Below are positions 25,684-33,230 of a stretch of DNA of 64,000 nt, one piece after another. The position numbers were made by a program, and so were the translations under genes. The number at the start of each line of letters is the position of its first letter. Within the stretch, counting starts at the first letter, position 1. The stretch comes from Treponema bryantii. GTDB lineage: Bacteria > Spirochaetota > Spirochaetia > Treponematales > Treponemataceae. The notes below the pieces were generated by a model. It had not been told where the DNA came from. It did not search any database and worked only from the letters and a program-made list of their open reading frames with translations. The DNA is taken from positions 1 through 64,000 of the forward strand of contig NZ_FOFU01000007.1 of the NCBI RefSeq assembly GCF_900111035.1. The letters are read 5' to 3'.

Positions 25684-25955
25684 AAAGTCTAAAGGCCAAG
25701 AATGTGGGGCTGTACAGTGGAGGCATTATAAAGACGTAATGAAATTTTGGCGCGAGGAAGCAGATTTGTAGGGCAAAAAGACTTTGTTTGTGGCTGCCGC
25801 GGGAGCGGCAGTATAATAGTTTCTATACCACAAACAACGTCTAGCGCAATATTGCGCGTTTTTGTCCTGCAAATATGCGCCCGGAAGCCAATAGTACGAT
25901 TAATTTGTTAATAAACAGGAACCTCTGCTACCCGCAATCTTGGCCTTTAGACTTT
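25684..25955. other. 272-bp near-palindromic, hairpin-rich element between divergent genes
   Basis: This is the only gap above 300 bases in the window. A 17-bp perfect inverted repeat closes it (25684-25700 with 25939-25955). Inside are further nested pairings: CATTA/TAATG (25724-25741), a long helix of GATTTGTAGG..CAAAAA with TTTTTGTCCTGCAAAT, TTGTTTGTGG (25784-25793) with CCACAAACAA (25828-25837), the hairpin CTGCCGC/GCGGCAG (25794-25811), GTATA/TATAC, and the palindrome GCGCAATATTGCGC (25843-25856). The fold is strong on either strand. No protein frame is apparent. It could be a structured RNA, a MITE-like insertion or a cruciform regulatory region. Confidence 0.6.
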
Positions 25956-25975
25956 CCTTAACTGAAAATTCCCAT

Positions 25976-25981
25976 TATAAT
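25976..25981 (+). promoter_or_regulatory. -10 box of leaderless dnaX promoter
   Basis: TATAAT ends 7 bases before the dnaX ATG at 25989; there is no Shine-Dalgarno. The context CCCATTATAATTTA is repeated in inverted orientation before the gene at 25650. Confidence 0.65.
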
Positions 25982-25988
25982 TTACTAT

Positions 25989-28064
25989 ATGTCATACGAA
26001 GTAACAGCGACTCGAAGGAGACCGCAGCAGTTTGATGACCTTGTTGGTCAGGAATTTGTAGCGGAAACTCTTAAGAATTCAATAAAATCCGGAAAAATAG
26101 CTCATGCATACCTGTTTTCAGGTCCGCGTGGTTGTGGAAAAACTTCTACAGCGCGTATTCTTGCAAAAGCTTTGAACTGTCAGAACGGGCCTACAGATAA
26201 TCCTTGTGGAACCTGTTCTACCTGTCAGGAAATCACAAAAGGTACTTCTCTCGACGTAATCGAAATCGATGGTGCGTCAAATACCAGTGTTGAGAATATC
26301 CGTCAGATTAAGGATGAAGTTCTTTTTCCACCAAGTAATGCAAAATACAAAATCTATATCATAGACGAAGTCCACATGCTTTCAACTTCGGCTTTCAATG
26401 CTCTTTTGAAGACTATTGAGGAGCCGCCTCCATATGTAATCTTTATTTTTGCGACAACAGAACTTCAGAAGGTTCCTGCAACAATCAAGTCTCGCTGCCA
26501 GCAGTTTAATTTCCGTCTGGTTGCAATTGATAAAGTAAAGCAGTGCCTTGCAGAAGCTGCCGCAGAATTAGGTATTCAGGCTGATGATGAAGCTCTCTTC
26601 TGGATTGCCCGCGAGTCTACAGGTTCTATGCGCGATGCTTACACTCTGTTCGATCAGGTTGTAGCTTTCAGTGACGGCCATATGACTTACGACAAAATCC
26701 GCGATAAGCTTGGTCTTGTTGGCATTGACCGCCTGAATACTGTTTTTGAAGCTTGTGCTCAGAACAATACAGAAGCAGTTATCAATCTGATTGATGAATT
26801 CCTGCAGGCTGGTGTTTCAATTGAACAGCTGATTTCCAACAGTGCAGATTATCTCCGCAGTCTTCTTCTTATTAAGAACGGTGTTAAAAAAGAGTCTCTT
26901 CTTGGAAATTCTCCGGAGCGTTACAGCAGTGTAGTTCTAGGAGCCTGGAATACAATCCAGATTGAACGGGCTCTTTCTATATACTTGCAGCTTTATCGTG
27001 ATATCCGATATTCGCTTTCTCCTCGTTATGAACTTGAGCTTGCTTTCAGCCGCTTGTGCTGGATTGGCAATTTTGTTTCTAATGCTGAGGTTAAGAAGGC
27101 AATTGATGCGGCACAGAATCTGCTTGCAGGTGCTCCACAGCCTTCAGCAGCAGCTCCGCTCAATAATCAGGCTGCACCAGTAAATACTGCTCCAGTAAAT
27201 GCTGCGCCACAGCCGGTTCTGCCAAAAACTGAGCAGGCTCTCGGTATCAATCCGATTCCAAACGGTCTTCCAAAACTTTCAATGCTTGATAAATTGATTG
27301 AGGAAGAAGCGAACGGAGGAGGCGGGGAGCCGCCGGATGCAGGTGGGGAGAATCCGAACCCTTTTCATGATGGCGGTCCACTGCCGCCTGAACAATCAGT
27401 GGCTGCCCCAGAGGCAGAGGTAAGTCATCCGGCAGAACTTGACGAGCGTCTTAAACTTCATATTTCTCAGGAAAATGTTACCGACGATGGTCAGGTTATG
27501 CCTGCAATGGACATTCCATTAAATGCAGACAGTTATTCAATGAATCCGGATGCAGAAGATGGAGATGACGGCTGGTCAAATATGGATGCTCCTCCAGATG
27601 ATGAGTATTATCCGGATGAAGGAGAGCTTGCTGAACAGGCAGAAGAATCTTATGAAAATGCTTCAAGTCCTGCAGCAGTCAAAGCACCAGCTCAATTACA
27701 GGATACTTTTGTTACTGCCAGTGGACAGACAATTTCAATAGGTCAGCTCCGCGGCCAGGTAACTGCAGCACTTGCCATTACAGATGGATTTGCTGCTTCA
27801 AATGTAGAAAAAACTGGATTATGGGTTATAGAAGCCGACACAGTAAAGACTACTGTTGAAAGCGATTATGACTTAGGCCTTATAGAAAAGAAAAGAGATG
27901 TGATATCTGCAGAGATTTCAAATATCTGTGGACGTCAAATGCATTTCAATGTTACTTTAAAGGTACAGGAAGCACAGAAGCCTGCAGAAAAGGTAGAAAT
28001 ACCGCTTCAGGTTAAAATTCTTGTAAATGCTTTTAAGGGCACCATTGTTGCCGGGAGGATGTAA
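25989..28064 (+). CDS. dnaX: DNA polymerase III subunit tau/gamma
   Basis: Clamp-loader ATPase, 691 residues. Domain I has Walker A GPRGCGKTST, the zinc module (LNCQNG...CGTCSTC), the DExx box IIDEVHMLS, and the sensor/arginine-finger region ATIKSRCQQF. Domain III ends near residue 360. A long low-complexity linker (about 370-565, rich in Ala, Pro, Gln, Asp, Glu) follows, then a C-terminal folded part (about 570-691) that probably binds the polymerase alpha subunit. Followed at once by ybaB and recR, the classic dnaX-ybaB-recR order. No convincing programmed-frameshift site for a short gamma form was found. Confidence 0.95.
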   Translation: MSYEVTATRRRPQQFDDLVGQEFVAETLKNSIKSGKIAHAYLFSGPRGCGKTSTARILAKALNCQNGPTDNPCGTCSTCQEITKGTSLDVIEIDGASNTSVENIRQIKDEVLFPPSNAKYKIYIIDEVHMLSTSAFNALLKTIEEPPPYVIFIFATTELQKVPATIKSRCQQFNFRLVAIDKVKQCLAEAAAELGIQADDEALFWIARESTGSMRDAYTLFDQVVAFSDGHMTYDKIRDKLGLVGIDRLNTVFEACAQNNTEAVINLIDEFLQAGVSIEQLISNSADYLRSLLLIKNGVKKESLLGNSPERYSSVVLGAWNTIQIERALSIYLQLYRDIRYSLSPRYELELAFSRLCWIGNFVSNAEVKKAIDAAQNLLAGAPQPSAAAPLNNQAAPVNTAPVNAAPQPVLPKTEQALGINPIPNGLPKLSMLDKLIEEEANGGGGEPPDAGGENPNPFHDGGPLPPEQSVAAPEAEVSHPAELDERLKLHISQENVTDDGQVMPAMDIPLNADSYSMNPDAEDGDDGWSNMDAPPDDEYYPDEGELAEQAEESYENASSPAAVKAPAQLQDTFVTASGQTISIGQLRGQVTAALAITDGFAASNVEKTGLWVIEADTVKTTVESDYDLGLIEKKRDVISAEISNICGRQMHFNVTLKVQEAQKPAEKVEIPLQVKILVNAFKGTIVAGRM

Positions 28065-28066
28065 TA

Positions 28067-28378
28067 ATGAATCCATTTGAATTGCTTAAAAATACACAGG
28101 CAATTAAAGAACAGTCAGAAAAGCTTCAGAAGGAACTTGCAGATATCCGTGCAGAAGGCTCTTCTGGTGGCCGCATGGTAACTGTCACACTTAATGGTAA
28201 ATTCGAGATGCTGGGAATCAAGCTTGATCCGATTTGTGTTGATAATCGTGATGTTCAGATGCTTGAAGATCTTATCGTTTCAGCTCATAAAAACGCTGTT
28301 GAAAATGTACAGGAACAGATTAAGGCAAAATCAAGTTCTATTCTTGGTGGACTTGACCTCAGTCAGTTTGGACTTTAG
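28067..28378 (+). CDS. ybaB: YbaB/EbfC nucleoid-associated DNA-binding protein
   Basis: A 103-residue protein with the family shape: an N-terminal amphipathic helix (FELLKNTQAIKEQSEKLQKE), a beta-sheet core with VTVTLNGKFEMLGIKLDP, and a C-terminal helix. The homologue EbfC of Borrelia binds DNA. RBS GGGAGG overlaps the dnaX end, and the ATG lies 3 bases after the dnaX stop. Confidence 0.92.
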   Translation: MNPFELLKNTQAIKEQSEKLQKELADIRAEGSSGGRMVTVTLNGKFEMLGIKLDPICVDNRDVQMLEDLIVSAHKNAVENVQEQIKAKSSSILGGLDLSQFGL

Positions 28379-28381
28379 TCT

Positions 28382-28981
28382 ATGAATGCATTTGATGAAT
28401 TAGCTAATAACTTTTCCCGTCTCCCTGGAATCGGTAAAAAAAGTGCCATCCGCATGGTAAACTGGCTTTTAAAACAGGATTCTTCATATGTCCAGAAGTT
28501 TGCCCAGAATCTCGGACATCTTCAGGAACGTATAAAGCCCTGCTCAGTATGCGGTACCTGGACAGAATCAGATCCGTGTCCAATCTGTTCAAATCCGCTT
28601 CGTGATTCATCTCAGATTTGTGTTGTTGAACAGCCGCAGGACGTTTCTACAATTGAAGCCTATGGTGAATACAAGGGAAAGTACCATGTTCTTGGAGGAT
28701 TGCTCCGTCCTCTCGAAGGTATCGGACCGGCACAGCTTTCAATTCAGCCACTGCTTAACCGCATAAAAGATGGCAGCGTTACAGAAATTATAATTGCTAC
28801 AAATCCTACAGTAGAGGGAGATACAACTGCTCTCTATCTTAATAAGGTGATTATGGAACTTCAGCTTCCTGATTCACCAAAAGTTACCCGACTTGCAACA
28901 GGAATTCCTGTCGGCGGCGACCTTGAATACATTGATAAGCGCACTTTAGCTTTGAGTTTCCGTGGTCGCAGCGAGTTTTAA
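28382..28981 (+). CDS. recR: Recombination mediator protein RecR
   Basis: A 199-residue protein acting with RecF/RecO to load RecA at gaps. It has the helix-hairpin-helix LPGIGKKSAIRMVNWLL, the Cys4 zinc motif (CSVCGTWTESDPCPIC), the Toprim start CVVEQPQD and the C-terminal Walker-like GIPVGGDLEYID. Starts 4 bases after the ybaB stop. Confidence 0.95.
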   Translation: MNAFDELANNFSRLPGIGKKSAIRMVNWLLKQDSSYVQKFAQNLGHLQERIKPCSVCGTWTESDPCPICSNPLRDSSQICVVEQPQDVSTIEAYGEYKGKYHVLGGLLRPLEGIGPAQLSIQPLLNRIKDGSVTEIIIATNPTVEGDTTALYLNKVIMELQLPDSPKVTRLATGIPVGGDLEYIDKRTLALSFRGRSEF

Positions 28982-29007
28982 CGGATTTTTTATTTTTCAT
29001 ATTTTAA

Positions 29008-29049
29008 TAGACAATTCGAAATTCTTGTTTTATAATAATACATAAGGAG
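29008..29049 (+). promoter_or_regulatory. Promoter and ribosome site of the STAS-domain gene
   Basis: TAGACA (29008-29013), a 17-base spacer, TATAAT (29031-29036), then AAGGAG (29044-29049) 8 bases before the ATG. A conventional leadered promoter, useful as a contrast to the leaderless genes. Confidence 0.7.
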
Positions 29050-29057
29050 TAATTTAA

Positions 29058-29612
29058 ATGGAATCAAATAATTCTATCGTTTCAGGCTTTGACAGTGACA
29101 AGGACGATTCTCTCAAGATCACTTTGCATAAGATTCCAGGAGTCCAGAACGGTTGTATGGTTGTCCTGGATGGGTATATCGACACTTACAATTCATCTTT
29201 CTTTCAGAAACAGCTTACTAAAGTAATCGGAGCAGGGTACTTTAATCTTCTGTTTAATTGTGGCGGTTTGTCATATGTGTCATCTACAGGTCTCGGTTCT
29301 TTTACAATCCTTCTTAAGATGGTAAAGGTAAAGGGCGGAGATATTATTCTTTCTGAAGTTCAGGAGAAGGTAGCTGAAGTATTCCAGATTCTTGGTTTCT
29401 CTCAGTTCTTCAATCTTAAGGATACTACAGAAGAAGCTTTGGAGTACCTTCGTCATGATGAAGGTTCTGCTCCAGGTCCAGTATTTCCTAAGATGCTTGT
29501 TTGTCCATCATGTGGAAAGAATATTCAGGCAGCACACGCAGGTCGTTTCCGCTGTACTAACTGTAAAGCAATAATTACAATCAGCGAGGCTGGAGCAATT
29601 ACTCTCGGCTAA
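29058..29612 (+). CDS. STAS-domain (anti-sigma antagonist-like) protein with C-terminal zinc ribbon
   Basis: A 184-residue protein. Residues 15-125 are a STAS domain with the conserved phosphoacceptor-loop region (LSYVSSTGLGSF, Ser-Ser-Thr at the usual site). Residues 145-175 form a zinc ribbon, CPSCGK...CTNCKA. STAS proteins bind anti-sigma kinases; the added zinc ribbon suggests nucleic-acid or protein binding. Directly precedes the convergent flagellin gene, but no link to motility is proven. Confidence 0.85.
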   Translation: MESNNSIVSGFDSDKDDSLKITLHKIPGVQNGCMVVLDGYIDTYNSSFFQKQLTKVIGAGYFNLLFNCGGLSYVSSTGLGSFTILLKMVKVKGGDIILSEVQEKVAEVFQILGFSQFFNLKDTTEEALEYLRHDEGSAPGPVFPKMLVCPSCGKNIQAAHAGRFRCTNCKAIITISEAGAITLG

Positions 29613-29640
29613 TTTCTGATTTTTAATTCTTTTGTTAAAT

Positions 29641-29674
29641 AAAAAAACCGATGCAGTTCGCATCGGTTTTTTTT
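29641..29674. terminator. Bidirectional terminator between STAS and flaB genes
   Basis: AAAAAAACCGATGC and GCATCGGTTTTTTTT surround a 5-base loop, giving a G/C-containing stem with a T-run on both strands, suited to two convergent genes. Confidence 0.9.
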
Positions 29675-29675
29675 A

Positions 29676-29708
29676 TCCCGATCCTGAAACAAGTTCAGGA
29701 TGACGGGA
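29676..29708. repeat. REP-like palindrome downstream of flaB
   Basis: TCCCGATCCTGAA and TTCAGGATGACGGGA form an imperfect palindrome. Related sequences occur at 40,019-40,049 (purD terminator) and as the outer arms at 43,315-43,414. Confidence 0.6.
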
Positions 29709-29720
29709 TTTAGGTTAATT

Positions 29721-30581
29721 CTAGCGGAGCAAGCTGAGTACGTTCTGGCTAGACTGATTAGCCTGAGCGAGCATAGCTGTACCAGCCTGAGAGAGTACGT
29801 TAGAAGTTGTGAACTTAACCATCTCTTCAGCCATGTCTGTATCACGGATGCGTGATTCAGAAGCCTGGAGGTTTTCAGCACCAACATCAAGACCTGTAAC
29901 AGTCTTCTCAAGGCGGTTCTGGTAAGCACCAAGGTCAGCACGCTGCTTGTTGATCTTCATCAAAGCCTCATCAAGAGTTCCGATTGCGCGGTTAGCTTCA
30001 TCTGGAGTTGCAAGAGACATGATTGATTCATCACCAATGTTGCGGAGACCAAGAGCTGTAGCAGACATTGTTCCAATATATACCTGTGTTCTCTGATCCA
30101 TGTTAGCACCAATATGGAACCACATAGAACCTGTAACAACATTTTCACCTGTAGGACGAGCAAAGCGACCTGTAAGCATGTTCATACCGTTGAACTGAGC
30201 ACAAGAAGCGATGCGGTCAACCTCTGCGATCAAAGAAGAAACTTCTACCTGGATCTGCATGCGGTCTTCAGAAGAATAGATACCGTTTGAAGACTGAACA
30301 GCAAGTTCGCGGATACGCTGAACGATGTCTGTTGTTTCCTGGAGGTATCCTTCAGTTGTCTGAATGAAAGAAATACCATTCTGAGCGTTTGTTGAAGCCT
30401 GGTTCAAACCGCGGATCTGAGCACGCATTTTCTCAGAAACTGCAAGTCCAGAAGCGTCGTCACCGGCACGGTTAATTCTCATACCAGAAGAAAGTTTTTC
30501 CATGCTCTTCTGATTGTTAAGATCCTGAATTCCCTGGGAACGCTGAGCGAACATAGCACTCATATTGTGATTAATAACCAT
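29721..30581 (-). CDS. flaB: Flagellar filament core protein FlaB (flagellin)
   Basis: A 286-residue flagellin that forms the periplasmic filament core. The conserved N-terminus ([15 protein letters not shown]... [20 protein letters not shown]) and C-terminus ([15 protein letters not shown]... [16 protein letters not shown]) are complete, with only a short central part, as is usual in spirochetes. There is no secretion signal, as expected for type III export. AAGGAG lies upstream of the ATG. A sigma-28 promoter lies about 100 bases upstream. Another flaB copy elsewhere in the genome would be normal. Confidence 0.97.
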   Translation of the reverse strand: MVINHNMSAMFAQRSQGIQDLNNQKSMEKLSSGMRINRAGDDASGLAVSEKMRAQIRGLNQASTNAQNGISFIQTTEGYLQETTDIVQRIRELAVQSSNGIYSSEDRMQIQVEVSSLIAEVDRIASCAQFNGMNMLTGRFARPTGENVVTGSMWFHIGANMDQRTQVYIGTMSATALGLRNIGDESIMSLATPDEANRAIGTLDEALMKINKQRADLGAYQNRLEKTVTGLDVGAENLQASESRIRDTDMAEEMVKFTTSNVLSQAGTAMLAQANQSSQNVLSLLR

Positions 30582-30631
30582 AATAATCTCCTTATAGTTA
30601 GGTTATAAGATAAAACACATTGGTGGGTTTA

Positions 30632-30654
30632 AAACCACAACGTGGTTTATCTCA
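30632..30654 (-). promoter_or_regulatory. Hairpin in the flaB 5' leader
   Basis: AAACCAC and GTGGTTT form a hairpin with a 3-base loop within the ~90-base leader; neighbouring GGTGG and CCACC segments can extend or compete with it. Leader structure could control flagellin translation or mRNA stability. Confidence 0.4.
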
Positions 30655-30680
30655 CGGGTTTCCACCACCCTTATACTTGA

Positions 30681-30707
30681 TTTTCGGGTTGGTGAAAAAA
30701 AAGTTTA
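30681..30707 (-). promoter_or_regulatory. Sigma-28 (FliA) promoter of flaB
   Basis: On the minus strand: TAAA, a 15-base spacer, and CCCGAAAA, matching the TAAA-N15-GCCGATAA consensus at the full -35 and 6 of 8 positions of the -10. Placed ahead of flagellin, where this sigma factor is expected. Confidence 0.75.
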
Positions 30708-30741
30708 GGAAAAATTAAATATTTTTTTTATTTTTTTGTGT

Positions 30742-30747
30742 TATAAT
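30742..30747 (+). promoter_or_regulatory. Extended -10 of a leaderless promoter
   Basis: TGTGTTATAAT ends 6 bases before the ATG at 30754. Same extended -10 as before the MinD-like and recQ genes. Confidence 0.6.
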
Positions 30748-30753
30748 AATGCT

Positions 30754-31149
30754 ATGGATTATTTATTAATGGGCCTTGCAGTTTGTGTAATAATCGCACT
30801 GATTGCCTGGTATATAAAATATTTTAATAGAAAAAATCAGAAAACATCCCGCCAGAAGGTGATGCAGCCGGTTAAATGTCCGCTATGTGACTCAAATTTG
30901 TACGTAGGAGAGAACATTATTTCAAAAGTTTATCGTCCTATGAATGTTCCAGATCAGCTTATGATTGTTATGGGCTGCCCTCACTGCTATCCCCGTTGTG
31001 AGCCAGGCGTAAAACGAATCTGTCCGGTGTGCCACAAGGAAGTTGCACAGGATCAAAGCCTTACAGCCCGTCTTTTCAATAAAGCTCTCGGAAAAAAGCA
31101 TGTACATGTAGTTGGTTGTTCCAACTGTCATCGTCCTCGTGCTGATTAA
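30754..31149 (+). CDS. Membrane-anchored protein with several CxxC zinc motifs, unknown
   Basis: A 131-residue protein. One N-terminal helix (about 3-22) is followed by a soluble part with CPLC, CPHCYPRC, CPVC and CSNC, enough to bind two zinc ions in ribbon folds. The start at 30754 (MDYLLMG) is chosen because TATAAT lies 6 bases before it; the in-frame ATG at 30736 lies upstream of that box and would not be transcribed. No family recognised. Confidence 0.7.
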   Translation: MDYLLMGLAVCVIIALIAWYIKYFNRKNQKTSRQKVMQPVKCPLCDSNLYVGENIISKVYRPMNVPDQLMIVMGCPHCYPRCEPGVKRICPVCHKEVAQDQSLTARLFNKALGKKHVHVVGCSNCHRPRAD

Positions 31150-31213
31150 TTCTTGAATTATCCCAATTATCATTTATAATAAATTCAAATGTATAATTAA
31201 CGGGAGAAGCTTT

Positions 31214-33214
31214 ATGCAAAAAAAACTAACTGCGACTTTCTTTTCAATTCTATTTTATTCCATCCTAATTTGCGGAGCTCTGGGACTAGTTTCATGTAAA
31301 TCTGATACCGCTCATGAAAGTCAGATATCTTTTTCGATTCCGAAAGAAGTTATTAGGAGAACTGCAATTCGAGCAGAGAAAGGAAAAGATGATTTAGGCG
31401 GAGATATAAAAGATTATTCAATATTTCTTTCTGTGAAACTGGTTAGTCCTGATGAAAAGATAATTCAATTTCTGGAAGAAGAAAAACTAAAATCTGAATG
31501 GGATGAATTCTTCAACAGGGAATCAGGTAATGATGGATATGAAGTTCGTTTTGAAAATGTTGTTATAGGAACAGAACTTTATGTTGATGTTGCTATATTA
31601 GAAGATTTTGCTGGTGAAAAGGATGAAACATATAGAGGAAAATCATCTCTGTTTATAATCAAAGAAGGAGAAAACTCTATTTCTGTTCAGTTGAAAGAAG
31701 TGAAATATGCTGCTGATGAAGAGGGAACAATTGATTCTGATTTAGAATATGCTCCACTTACTGTAGAAATAAATAAGGCAGAACTTTCTGTTTTTGGTGA
31801 TACGATTGAACTCCAGACAAAAGATGAAGATGGCAATATTATTTCTGATGTAGATTATGAAGTTTCTCTTTTCTACAATGGAACAAAATTGGATTCTGAT
31901 TACTTAAAAAGAACCGGTTCAGAAGTCAAAATTGAAGAACTTGAAGCTATTGGAAGATATAGAATTTATGTTGTTGCAATCTATATGAAAGAGGGTGTAG
32001 TTCCAGTTATTGGAACTCAGAGTTTTGATGTAGATGTAATACTTCCAACTGAGTTATATGTTAGTTCAGAAGGCAATGAGGCAAATTCTGGTTTATCTGC
32101 AGACAATACCGTTCCATCTTTAGAGTCTGCTTGTAAGCTTATTGGAAAGTACAGTTTTAAGAGTGAGGAATTAATTGATTGGACCATTAATGTGTCTGGA
32201 ATATTAAATGAACATCAAATTCTTGATATGAAAAAAGCAAAAACTATTACTATACAAGGTGTTTCTAATGCGGAAATAAATGCTAATGCAAATGAAGACA
32301 ATCAATATAGTACTATTGAAATTAAACCAGAATGTTGTCCTGTTATAATACGCAATATAACAATTACTGGTGGGTATTCTTATAATGGTGGGGGAATATA
32401 TGCAGAATCTGATCTAACTATTGGAGATGGAGTTTTGATTACTGGAAATCATGCTACTAGTTGTGGTGGAGGTATTTATTCTAATTCAATTCTTAAAATT
32501 GCAGGTGGTGTAATTACAAATAATATCGCTGAATATGGTGGTGGAGGAGTTTATTCTGAAATAGAAATGTATATGTATGGAGATGCTGTTATTGGTGATA
32601 GAGAAGCTATAGCATCTGCTGTATACGATTTGGAATTACCAGAAAATAATTCATATGGAAATTTGTGTCTTAATTCAGAGAACAGTACATATTCTGGTGG
32701 CGGTGGAGTAAATTGTAAGCGCTTGCATTTAGGTTATTCTGGTAAAGATAATGAAGGTCATTTAATAGAAGCAGAGCTTTCTGGTGGTATATATCATAAT
32801 TATGCAGTTTATAATGGTGGAGGAATATATATTAATTCATGGAATAATATGTCTATGAATAGTGGTAATATTGCATATAATTCTGCTGCTGAAAAAGGAA
32901 ATGGAATTTGGTTGACATCAAGAGATGGTGCGTTAGGAGTAAGTGGTACTGCGGAAATTTCTGCAACTAATGATGTTTATTTAGATTATCAACAAAGTGG
33001 ATCTGATACATATAGTGCATGTATTGTAATAGAAGGGGCTCTTTCTAAAGAATCTGTTGCAACTATAACACCAGGCACTTATACAAGTTTCCAGATTTTA
33101 AAAATTTCAGAAGAAGTGACTGATATTGAAATTAATGATGTGAAATCGAAGTTTACAATAAATGGTGATGGCGGATACTTTATTGATAATGATGGTTATT
33201 TGACTACGAATTAA
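31214..33214 (+). CDS. Large lipoprotein with parallel beta-helix repeats
   Basis: A 666-residue exported protein with a lipobox (LGLVSCKS) after a hydrophobic signal. The N-terminal 260 residues are beta-rich domains. Residues from about 275 (ELYVSSEGNEANSGLSADN) lead into a right-handed beta-helix with repeats such as NGGGIYAESDLTIGDG and GGGIYSNSILKIAGG, a pattern common in Treponema surface lipoproteins of the polymorphic-repeat type. More AT-rich than its neighbours. RBS GGGAG precedes the ATG. Likely surface or periplasmic binding/adhesion; the ligand is unknown. The next gene, 17 bases on, is another lipoprotein and probably cotranscribed. Confidence 0.8.
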   Translation: MQKKLTATFFSILFYSILICGALGLVSCKSDTAHESQISFSIPKEVIRRTAIRAEKGKDDLGGDIKDYSIFLSVKLVSPDEKIIQFLEEEKLKSEWDEFFNRESGNDGYEVRFENVVIGTELYVDVAILEDFAGEKDETYRGKSSLFIIKEGENSISVQLKEVKYAADEEGTIDSDLEYAPLTVEINKAELSVFGDTIELQTKDEDGNIISDVDYEVSLFYNGTKLDSDYLKRTGSEVKIEELEAIGRYRIYVVAIYMKEGVVPVIGTQSFDVDVILPTELYVSSEGNEANSGLSADNTVPSLESACKLIGKYSFKSEELIDWTINVSGILNEHQILDMKKAKTITIQGVSNAEINANANEDNQYSTIEIKPECCPVIIRNITITGGYSYNGGGIYAESDLTIGDGVLITGNHATSCGGGIYSNSILKIAGGVITNNIAEYGGGGVYSEIEMYMYGDAVIGDREAIASAVYDLELPENNSYGNLCLNSENSTYSGGGGVNCKRLHLGYSGKDNEGHLIEAELSGGIYHNYAVYNGGGIYINSWNNMSMNSGNIAYNSAAEKGNGIWLTSRDGALGVSGTAEISATNDVYLDYQQSGSDTYSACIVIEGALSKESVATITPGTYTSFQILKISEEVTDIEINDVKSKFTINGDGGYFIDNDGYLTTN

Positions 33215-33230
33215 TGTATGGAGTGTTATC

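Noticed and set aside
25684-25955. SRP RNA (a usual dnaX neighbour), tmRNA or RNase P RNA
   Set aside because: The SRP helix-8 signature GGAAGGAAGCAGC is absent; no tRNA-like end, tag frame or RNase P core.
27800-27830. A-rich run in dnaX as programmed frameshift site for gamma
   Set aside because: It lies near codon 605, far beyond domain III, and lacks a following hairpin and a fitting frame.
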